DNA of 30,599 bases, taken from contig CAYNVN010000130.1 of NCBI GenBank assembly GCA_964400655.1, positions 1-30,599 on the forward strand, read 5' to 3'. This document shows positions 24,206 through 30,599 of the stretch, piece after piece. The DNA comes from B16-G9 sp964400655 (GTDB taxonomy: Bacteria; Bacteroidota; Bacteroidia; Bacteroidales; F082). Position 1 is the first letter of the stretch; every line of letters begins with the position of its first letter. The notes beneath the pieces were generated by a model that worked only from the letters and a program-made list of their open reading frames with translations, searched no databases and was not told the origin of the DNA. A program made the translations under genes and the position numbers.

Positions 24206-25666
24206 TCATATATATGATAATATAAATACTACCTGTACCATTGGTACGGAGGCATCGATGTGAGTTCCTTTAGGTACAAAAATAACGGCTGCTTTTTCGC
24301 CGCAGGATGGGATAAAGTCGGGGTGTGTTTTGGCGGTTTGTGCCATTTGAGTCATTAAGGCATTTTGATCGGGAATATTTTCGTGACCCTGTCCGTTCCA
24401 GTTGTTTAAAATAAGCCAAACAGCCCCTTGAATTTCTTCCCATCCGTAACCGTTAAAATCATCGAGGTGGTTAAACAGCCAGTTAACTTCATTCCATTTT
24501 TCAGCATCATTGGTAAAGGCGGGCATAGCATCGGGATAAAGCGAGCTGTAAACATCCATTTCGTAATTATGTTGTATGTTAATGCTTACCGATTCGGTTC
24601 CGCACCATGCCCGGTACAAACCGTTACCGATGGAGGTACCTGACGGTACATTGCTCAAAGCGGCATCGAAATATGCACCAAGCGTACCGGAAGCCCATTG
24701 CGAATTGATGGTAAATGTAACATTGGAAGGCAAATTGACATCGGTACCCGTTACATAGGTATTGGGATCGGTACCGGTGCCTCCTATTGTAAAATGAACC
24801 TTTCCGTCACTTCCGGCAGATAGAGTTTCGTTGTTGTTAAACTGCCAGGTATGAACATGTTTGTAACCAAAACCTGTTCCTGATTTACCGTAAAACATCA
24901 ACACAAATTTAAAAGCATCTTCCGTATCATCCCCGTCGGGATATTCAACAACAACATCCGACATGCCTTTGTCGTTTTCGTTATCGAACGATTTTACAAA
25001 TCTGCCGTTTCGATAAACGTCAATTCTATAAATGGCATTCATCCGGTTTTGAAGTCCGCCTGTTTGTAAAGCGTATAGCGATCCGCTGTAGGCTGAGGGA
25101 TTACAGGTGTTAAAAATTCCGGTAAAGATTTGATGTCTGATGGTTGTGGAGGGCAACACACTAAAATCAAATCCGAAATTACTGTAATCTGAAGGGTTAA
25201 AGTAGATAACATCGATGGAGACACTGGTTTTTTTCAGTTGGTCAACCGAAAACAAGAATCCTGCAGCCTTTTCAACAAATACCGAAAAATCTGAACCTTC
25301 CATAGGAGTTGCTAACATAATAACATCATCCGAATAATCATCGGGAGTTTGATTGTCGTTCATCATTAAAAACCGGTTAAGTGTATATGAACCGGGAGAC
25401 AGTTTTATGGCTTGTGTATAAATTTTTCCGTTTATGGTATAAACTTTCGGACGATATTCAACCGAATCAATTTCAATCAGCGCATAATGAACTCCCGAAA
25501 CATCCGTGCTGCTTTTTTCACCACCGGACATTACCCTTGTTGAGAAAGATACCTCCTGCATTACATTTATATCGTCGGTCAGATTGAGGTGTTTGTTGCA
25601 ACCCGTCATGGCGACAATAAATAGCATGGCAAAACCAAAAAATATGTTAGGGGTAACGATTTTCAT
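24206..25666 (-). CDS. Surface lipoprotein with putative Cys-Gln thioester domain, copy 2
   Basis: A 486-residue paralogue of the next gene downstream, alike over its full length. The lipobox is VAMTGC (Cys23). The N-terminal part repeats YTQAIKLSPGSYTLNRFLMMND and DDVIMLATPMEGS. The C-terminal domain has RAWCGTE with Cys355, YEMDVYSSLYPDAMPAFT, VNWLFNHLDDF and EIQGAVWLILNNW with Gln413. Cys and Gln are 58 residues apart, exactly as in copy 1, while surrounding residues differ, so the pair appears conserved by selection. It begins 29 bases after the LruC-domain gene, implying one transcript; copy 1 follows after 179 bases. It should sit on the outer membrane, facing the periplasm or surface. 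Confidence 0.82.
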   Translation of the reverse strand: MKIVTPNIFFGFAMLFIVAMTGCNKHLNLTDDINVMQEVSFSTRVMSGGEKSSTDVSGVHYALIEIDSVEYRPKVYTINGKIYTQAIKLSPGSYTLNRFLMMNDNQTPDDYSDDVIMLATPMEGSDFSVFVEKAAGFLFSVDQLKKTSVSIDVIYFNPSDYSNFGFDFSVLPSTTIRHQIFTGIFNTCNPSAYSGSLYALQTGGLQNRMNAIYRIDVYRNGRFVKSFDNENDKGMSDVVVEYPDGDDTEDAFKFVLMFYGKSGTGFGYKHVHTWQFNNNETLSAGSDGKVHFTIGGTGTDPNTYVTGTDVNLPSNVTFTINSQWASGTLGAYFDAALSNVPSGTSIGNGLYRAWCGTESVSINIQHNYEMDVYSSLYPDAMPAFTNDAEKWNEVNWLFNHLDDFNGYGWEEIQGAVWLILNNWNGQGHENIPDQNALMTQMAQTAKTHPDFIPSCGEKAAVIFVPKGTHIDASVPMVQVVFILSYI

Positions 25667-25695
25667 TATGACTGTCAGATAATGCTTAATGGAGT

Positions 25696-27480
25696 TTAAT
25701 TATGTGTGTAAATTAATGATTGATTTCTATATCCGGGTAAGTTTTTATACCAGTCGGCATAAGCAACACCATCGCTTTCGGCCCATTGGGCAAAATGGGT
25801 ATAAACGGCGGTTATATCGTTTTTTTCGATAGGATAGTCAAATTTTTCGGGGATATTGATAGCCCACGGCAAATTGTTGCGGGTTTTATAATAATGTGAT
25901 GCTCCAAGGTTTCCCGAATCTTCACCCGTACCGATTAATGAAACATCGGCCAGCGATGTAGGAGCATATCCTGCAAGATGTATCTCCAGACTTCTGTTTT
26001 GATTAATAAAAATGAAAGGATTGAAATGTCCGATATCAAGTTGATTGAATGTAACCGTACCCGGCACAAAATCCATATCAATAACAATGGTGGCGGGCTG
26101 TACATACGGTGAATATATTTCGGTGTTTACACCGATTCCGTTACCGGGATGGGGCATCAGGTCAAAAAGGTCATCATTAACAATGATTGTGGCATTTGTC
26201 TGGCCCGCTTCCAGACCGTTGTTTGCCAGCAAAATAACAGAGTTGTTTTTTAATACCGATCCGGTAACATTCACTATTGAAGAGGGCTGAACACCGGGTA
26301 ACGAAAACCCAAATCCGTTATTAAAAAATGCTCCGATAGCATGAATGGTAAATGTTGCTTTGATATGTTGAATATACTCTTGTGCATTTTTAGTAATATC
26401 GAAATCGTAATTGATAACAAGGTCGTTAAAGTCGTAATCACCTTTCCACGGCCAGAGGTCTTCAAAAGCCAAAAAACCGTCAAATCCGGTTGTAGTTGGG
26501 ATTCCGCCACCGCCTCCCGAACCGGACGATGAACAGGTAAAGAAATTATGGTCGAAACCGTCGAAAGCAAGATTTATCTGCTCGGCAGCATAGCCTATCT
26601 GGTTGTAACTATATCCCGATGTGGAACCTCCTCCCAGTGCTGTATTGGCAATTACCAAAAAATCTTCGATGGTTGTTCCTGCAAAAGGACCGGTAATAAA
26701 TTCCAGGTTTTTTAAATCGGTATATCCCGATCCGAGATAACCCGCTTCATCGTAAGAAACATTTAATACGGCAGCTGCTATCTGACCCGCCCACGTTCCG
26801 ACGGCATTGCCACTGGCAGGGTCGATAAGGCTTTGTGTTAACGGATTATCGGTTCCTGAAACGGGAAGAAAAGATTCTATCGCCGAAGCGGAACTGAAGT
26901 GGATGGTAAAATTGGAAGGGTCGCCGATTTCCATGCCGGTTGGAAAAACAGCATTAAAATAAGCATCACGAACAGCTCCCGGATTGTTGCCGTTTGCAGC
27001 ACTACCCCACCCCTCTTGCGAATAAGTTAAAAATCCCGAAAGGTCGCACGGTACCTGTACGCTTTTTGTTCCGTTTCTTGTTAAATCATAAAACAGGTTG
27101 TTTCCAATGAGCGCAACATTTACATCGGACTTGCCTGATTCGGCAGGGAAAATCAGTTTTAACTGAGTAATATACGAAGGGATTGTTATTTTGGTGATTA
27201 ACCGATTTTTGTCTTTCTCGGGATTTCCTGTAAAAAACATCCTTTTTCCCGATTCGTCGGCAATGGTGACCGGTAAAAGGTGATGATAATCTGCAGGAAG
27301 ATCAATTATTACATGAATATCCTTTGTTGTCTTCCACATAAACTGTTCGCTTACAACAAGGTCGTTCATGCTGTTGACAGAATGAGTATTGTCGTCATTA
27401 CCCGTTACAGGGTGTTTTTGGCATGAATTGAATACAACAATAATTGCAATCCAAAAAGCTGTAAAAAGTATTTTTTTCAT
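25696..27480 (-). CDS. LruC-domain lipoprotein
   Basis: A 594-residue lipoprotein (signal ending VFNSC, Cys20). Soon after the signal comes NDLVVSEQFMWKTT, the usual N-terminal motif of LruC-domain proteins. Residues about 160-310 contain a module with YSQEGWGSAANGNNPG and a collagen-like short Gly run (SGSGGGGGIP). The LruC domain starts near residue 333 with FLAFEDLWPWKGDYDFNDLVINYDF, whose Asp/Asn-rich loop probably binds calcium, and runs to about 560. Proteins with this domain are known from Leptospira and Bacteroidota as surface or outer-membrane lipoproteins; the molecular role is not established. It is first in the three-lipoprotein operon and has an unusually good ribosome binding site. 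Confidence 0.9.
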   Translation of the reverse strand: MKKILFTAFWIAIIVVFNSCQKHPVTGNDDNTHSVNSMNDLVVSEQFMWKTTKDIHVIIDLPADYHHLLPVTIADESGKRMFFTGNPEKDKNRLITKITIPSYITQLKLIFPAESGKSDVNVALIGNNLFYDLTRNGTKSVQVPCDLSGFLTYSQEGWGSAANGNNPGAVRDAYFNAVFPTGMEIGDPSNFTIHFSSASAIESFLPVSGTDNPLTQSLIDPASGNAVGTWAGQIAAAVLNVSYDEAGYLGSGYTDLKNLEFITGPFAGTTIEDFLVIANTALGGGSTSGYSYNQIGYAAEQINLAFDGFDHNFFTCSSSGSGGGGGIPTTTGFDGFLAFEDLWPWKGDYDFNDLVINYDFDITKNAQEYIQHIKATFTIHAIGAFFNNGFGFSLPGVQPSSIVNVTGSVLKNNSVILLANNGLEAGQTNATIIVNDDLFDLMPHPGNGIGVNTEIYSPYVQPATIVIDMDFVPGTVTFNQLDIGHFNPFIFINQNRSLEIHLAGYAPTSLADVSLIGTGEDSGNLGASHYYKTRNNLPWAINIPEKFDYPIEKNDITAVYTHFAQWAESDGVAYADWYKNLPGYRNQSLIYTHN

Positions 27481-27483
27481 AAT

Positions 27484-27514
27484 AGCTGCCCTCCTTATAT
27501 TAGTACAGGCAGCT
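27484..27514 (-). promoter_or_regulatory. Leader hairpin enclosing a strong Shine-Dalgarno before the LruC gene
   Basis: On the minus strand AAGGAGGG (27496-27489) lies eight bases before the ATG at 27480, a textbook Shine-Dalgarno in a phylum that rarely uses one. It sits inside a perfect 7-bp inverted repeat (AGCTGCC at 27484-27490 and GGCAGCT at 27508-27514). The fold would put AAGGAG in the loop and tie its last bases into the stem, which could modulate translation. Confidence 0.55.
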
Positions 27515-27670
27515 GGCTTATCAATAAATATGCCAACACAATTTATATAATTGTAACAGTCAGTAATACAGACATGTATAAATAGGTAGCCGTTTACCGG
27601 AATACCCTTCTTTTTCCCGTAGCAGGAAAGAAAATTTTTTATTTGGGAAAGAGGTGAATTAGGCAGTTAT

Positions 27671-27688
27671 AAAACAGATTAAAATCTG
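27671..27688 (-). terminator. Weak possible terminator after the rhomboid operon
   Basis: CAGATT and AATCTG form a 6-bp stem, followed on the minus strand by a short U-run. It lies 12 bases after the rhomboid stop. The stem is short and A/T-rich, so it may be weak or accidental. Confidence 0.35.
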
Positions 27689-27699
27689 AAAAAAAAAGA

Positions 27700-28308
27700 T
27701 TATCCGATAAAATAGTGCATAAAACTTATAAATATATGCGGTGCAACTAAAATCATAAAAACAACTCCTACAACGGCACCCCAAAAATGGGCTGTATGAC
27801 CTACGTTATCAATGCCACGTTTGGCCATATAGGCGGAATAAACCAGATAGAGGATGCCGAATAACCACGAAGGGATGGGAATGGGAATGGGAAAGACGAA
27901 AATAGAACCACCCGGAAAAATGAGGATGCTGGCAAATACCACGGCGGAAACAGCTCCCGATGCACCAATGGCATTGTAATAGATGTTTTCCTTGTTGTTT
28001 TTAAAGTCAACCAGCGTGGAAAATATCAGGCCTGCAATATAGAGCAGTACAAAATAGAGCTCCCCTTTTAACCCGAAGTTTTGAACAAGGAACCGTTCTA
28101 CAATATCGCCAAACGACCACAGAACAAACATGTTAACAATAAGGTGCATCCAGCCGGCATGTACCAGTCCGTAAGTAAAAAATCGCCATGATTCTTTGCT
28201 GTATTTAATACGGTAAGCATTAAATTTAAGTTTATCCATCAACTCTCCGTTACCGAAAGCCATAATGGATATCACCACTGTTAAACCTATTATTAACCAG
28301 TTTATCAT
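27700..28308 (-). CDS. Rhomboid family intramembrane serine protease
   Basis: A 202-residue six-helix protein that should cleave single-pass membrane proteins within the bilayer. The catalytic Ser117 is in IGASGAVSA and the His174 partner in TAHFWGAVVG. His50, His55 and Asn59 (VHAGWMHLIVNM) form the conserved helix-2 motif. The WRFFTYGLVH loop is also typical. All active-site residues are present, so it is probably active. Between helices 4 and 5 is a FPIPIPIPSW stretch, encoded by hexamer repeats. The start overlaps the stop of the upstream membrane-protein gene by four bases, so the two proteins are translationally coupled and may act together. Confidence 0.94.
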   Translation of the reverse strand: MINWLIIGLTVVISIMAFGNGELMDKLKFNAYRIKYSKESWRFFTYGLVHAGWMHLIVNMFVLWSFGDIVERFLVQNFGLKGELYFVLLYIAGLIFSTLVDFKNNKENIYYNAIGASGAVSAVVFASILIFPGGSIFVFPIPIPIPSWLFGILYLVYSAYMAKRGIDNVGHTAHFWGAVVGVVFMILVAPHIFISFMHYFIG

Positions 28309-29135
28309 TGTGCCTGTTGTTGGGTTTTGGGTTGCTCTTTGGTATAATCAATTTCGGAGCCAAGTGTACTGTGAGGGACAAGATAAACGGCGAACATAAC
28401 AATTACGGCAATTGCCGGCCACAGCCTGTTCAAAGGGTTCTTTTTTAATTTCCACCATGCGATTACCCAAAAGATAAACATGAACAATGTTTTATTGTCG
28501 GTCATATCGTGTCCGAAAGGCCAGCCGGTCCAGTATGCACCAAAAGCATATTTTTGAACGATGGGCCCCAAAATTAATCCGCCGATTAAAATAGATATGG
28601 TTACCACTTTGGCAAGGTATTCCGAGCGGTCTCCTTTTGTCAGAAGCTCGAGCAGTACCCGCATTCCGAATAGCATGGAGATAAACATAAAAAAGATATG
28701 GGGAACTAAAATAAAAACGGGTACGGCTCCTTTATAGCGCAAAACCACCGGGTCGTCCGACAGGTTCCACGTTTTATTGCCTTTTTTAAGGACAACCTTA
28801 TATTCAACTTTTCCTGCCGGAGGCTGATGCGGCAACTCCATTACCAGCTTATCGCCTTTGCGCTTCATGGGTACGGTTGTCCACTCATCGTAACTTTTGT
28901 ATCGTTTGTAAGTAACCTCGCCCGTTACCCCTTTGTCTTTAATTTCAACACTAACAGGTGCGCCTCCTTCTCCCCCGTGGCTGCGTAGCAGTTTAAAACC
29001 GACCGTACTGTTTTCTATTGTTATTTCTCCCGACACGGGCCATGTGGGGCCTGTGGTTTTTTGATAATAAGCAATTGACAAGGTAAGCACCATGGCCAAT
29101 ATCCACAATAAAGCACTATTTGTATTTTTACTCAT
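28305..29135 (-). CDS. Multi-spanning membrane protein, function unknown
   Basis: A 276-residue protein. One helix lies at residues 8-24, followed by an extracytoplasmic beta-rich domain (about 28-130; VSVEIKDKGVTGEV and YKVVLKKGNKTW suggest an Ig-like fold). At least four helices follow, with VPHIFFMFISMLFGMRVLLELL, LIGGLILGPIVQKYAF, TLFMFIFWVIAWW and IAVIVMFAVYLVPHS. The motif AYWTGWPFGHDMTDNKT is striking and I recall similar proteins in Bacteroidota and related phyla without known function. Histidines in PHIFF, GHDMTD and VPHS lie at membrane boundaries and could bind heme or metal. It is coupled to the rhomboid protease by a four-base overlap, which could make it a partner or substrate. 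Confidence 0.78.
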   Translation of the reverse strand: MSKNTNSALLWILAMVLTLSIAYYQKTTGPTWPVSGEITIENSTVGFKLLRSHGGEGGAPVSVEIKDKGVTGEVTYKRYKSYDEWTTVPMKRKGDKLVMELPHQPPAGKVEYKVVLKKGNKTWNLSDDPVVLRYKGAVPVFILVPHIFFMFISMLFGMRVLLELLTKGDRSEYLAKVVTISILIGGLILGPIVQKYAFGAYWTGWPFGHDMTDNKTLFMFIFWVIAWWKLKKNPLNRLWPAIAVIVMFAVYLVPHSTLGSEIDYTKEQPKTQQQAQ

Positions 29136-29340
29136 AATGATTCGATTAATTTAAGGTTACAAAGAAACAAAATTCCTTCGGTTTATTTGTTTTTGACCAA
29201 TTCTTATTAAGAAACGTTATGAGAAAGATTATCTGCCCCCCAAAAAGTAATATGGAAAAAATTCATCTGAAGAAATGGTTATTTGCTCTTTGCGATTTTA
29301 ACCCTTCTTGTTTTGAGCTGCCTGACAGGTTTGGGGAAAT

Positions 29341-30599
29341 TTACTGATACACATATCTTTTAATGCTTTGTTTGGGTGTCTTTTCAAAAGGTTCTTTATG
29401 GATCAGCATTTCGGAAACAGCCATATATGACGGAAAATGTTTGTTAAGTTCCCTGCGGTAATTTTCTAATTTTTCGGCAAGTTCTTCATCGGTAAGGTTA
29501 AGTGCTTTTACCACATCTTCATCGGGAACGATGAGCGCTTTTAGCTTACCTTCGCGCTGAACCACCAGCGATTCGGCCACACATGCTCTGTTGTTAATCA
29601 TGGATTCAATCTCTTCGGGGTAGATGTTTTGACCCGATGGCCCCAACAGCATATTTTTGCTTCTGCCTTTAATAAAGATAAATCCCTCTTCGTCAATAAT
29701 GCCCAGATCGCCCGAATGGAGCCATCCCTCCTTATCGATTGCCTGGTCGGTGGCTTCTTTATTTTTGTAGTAACCCACCATTACATTTTCTCCGCGCATT
29801 AGTATTTCGCCTACTTCATGTTGCGGGTCGGAAGAGTCAATTTTTACTTCCAGGTTATCAACGGCCCGGCCGCACGAACCCTGTTTGGCTTCGGAGGCAG
29901 GCGCATAGGAAACCAGCGGACCGCATTCGGTCATGCCGTAACCTACCGTTATGGGAAACCCTATTTTTCGGAAAAAACCTTCAATTTCATCGCTTAATGC
30001 GGCACCCCCCACAACCACTTCAACAAAGTTGCCGCCGAAACCTTCGCTCACACCTTTTAAAACCTTTTTGTATAATAACAGGTTGATTAACGGGATTTTC
30101 AACAATATGTTCAATGGTGCTTTTCTGATAACGGGCAATATTTTCTTTTTATAAATCTTTTCAATTACCAGCGGAACCGATAAGATCAAACGCGGCCTTA
30201 TCTCCTGAAATGCTTTGGTAATAATGGCAGGTGTCGGGGTTTTGGTAAGAAAGGTGATATGACAGCCGAGAGAGAACGGAAACAAAAACTCGAAAGCCAG
30301 TCCGTAAGCATGTGCCAGCGGAAGGAACGAAACAATTTTATCGCCGGCCTGCAACGGCATATTCTCTCTGGCAAACTTAACATTTGATGCCAAGCTGTTA
30401 TGCAGCAGCATAACCCCTTTTGAAAAGCCTGTTGTGCCTGACGTATAGCTTATTTCGGCAAGCTCTTCGTTGGATACCTCCGGCAGATTGAATGTTTCGG
30501 AATTGAGTCCTCCGGGAAATTTTTCATTAAGAGACTTGTTGATGCCGTTTACGATTTCATCCAGTTTATCGTTGCGCGAATGAAGCGGAAACAGATCTT
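29341..30599 (-). CDS. Long-chain acyl-CoA ligase (AMP-binding), N-terminus outside window (partial)
   Basis: The frame stays open to the window edge on the minus strand, so the ATG at 30411 is internal. This ANL-superfamily enzyme activates a fatty acid to acyl-AMP and then acyl-CoA. The P-loop-like motif SYTSGTTGFSKGVML is visible just upstream of 30411; its usual Pro before Lys is Ser here. YGMTECGPLVSYAP, GWLHSGDLGIIDEEGFIFIKGRSKN and NIYPEEIESMI follow. The acylation-step Lys is probably in the final EKTPKQSIKRYV. The C-terminus is complete. Substrate chain length is judged only by overall resemblance to FadD15/long-chain ligases. Confidence 0.92.
   Translation of the reverse strand, partial: DLFPLHSRNDKLDEIVNGINKSLNEKFPGGLNSETFNLPEVSNEELAEISYTSGTTGFSKGVMLLHNSLASNVKFARENMPLQAGDKIVSFLPLAHAYGLAFEFLFPFSLGCHITFLTKTPTPAIITKAFQEIRPRLILSVPLVIEKIYKKKILPVIRKAPLNILLKIPLINLLLYKKVLKGVSEGFGGNFVEVVVGGAALSDEIEGFFRKIGFPITVGYGMTECGPLVSYAPASEAKQGSCGRAVDNLEVKIDSSDPQHEVGEILMRGENVMVGYYKNKEATDQAIDKEGWLHSGDLGIIDEEGFIFIKGRSKNMLLGPSGQNIYPEEIESMINNRACVAESLVVQREGKLKALIVPDEDVVKALNLTDEELAEKLENYRRELNKHFPSYMAVSEMLIHKEPFEKTPKQSIKRYVYQ

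Noticed and set aside
29136..29340. 205-base gap before the acyl-CoA ligase stop
   Set aside because: I looked for a small gene, tRNA, terminator and promoter and saw only A/T-rich sequence with no exact TAnnTTTG and no convincing stem.

Overview
The window reads as a chromosomal segment of a Bacteroidota bacterium, most likely class Bacteroidia. Five lines of evidence agree. Several secreted proteins end in type IX secretion (T9SS) type A sorting domains. There are SPII lipoproteins with LruC-type and other surface modules. Promoters fit the Bacteroidota consensus (TTG-N19-21-TAnnTTTG) and most genes lack a Shine-Dalgarno. The order rsfS-ftsH-LUD-cdsA-psd is one I know from Bacteroidota, as is a LemA-TPM-TPM operon. 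I see no rRNA, tRNA, CRISPR array, insertion sequence or integrase.

Layout. 1-2247 (+): the 3' end of a large T9SS adhesin-like gene and a 75-codon small membrane protein with a PID-CTERM-like tail, closed by a strong terminator. 2327-6750 (-): a tightly packed five-gene envelope operon (amidase-SH3, DUF5675 with membrane anchor, four-TM protein, two DUF4230-like proteins) behind a near-consensus promoter at 6829-6858. 6865-7539 (-): mnmD. 7727-12390 (+): rsfS, ftsH, an orphan LUD-domain protein, cdsA, psd. 12392-13658 (-): a YjjG-like HAD phosphatase and a SpoU/TrmH rRNA/tRNA methyltransferase. 13725-18585: three T9SS/secreted proteins, one resembling a TIM-barrel glycosidase. 18615-20467 (-): LemA and two TPM-domain proteins. 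20619-22210 (-): two tandem paralogues with an N-terminal C-x3-C-x2-C-x5-C motif, function unknown. 22563-27480 (-): three lipoproteins, a LruC-domain protein followed by two paralogues that carry what looks like a Cys-Gln thioester domain. 27700-29135 (-): a rhomboid protease and a four- to five-TM protein. 29341-30599 (-): a long-chain acyl-CoA ligase that runs off the window.

How they fit together. The rsfS-psd block is housekeeping: ribosome silencing, membrane protein quality control and phosphatidylethanolamine synthesis. The rest is heavily cell-envelope. The two blocks most worth attention are the lipoprotein triplet at 22563-27480 (a possible covalent surface-adhesion system built on thioester chemistry, with a leader hairpin over an unusually strong ribosome binding site) and the five-gene peptidoglycan-related operon at 2327-6750, in which an amidase lacking a signal peptide is co-transcribed with membrane proteins reminiscent of phage lysis or injection-system accessory genes. 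Functions for these two blocks are inferred from motifs read by eye. No database search was possible.
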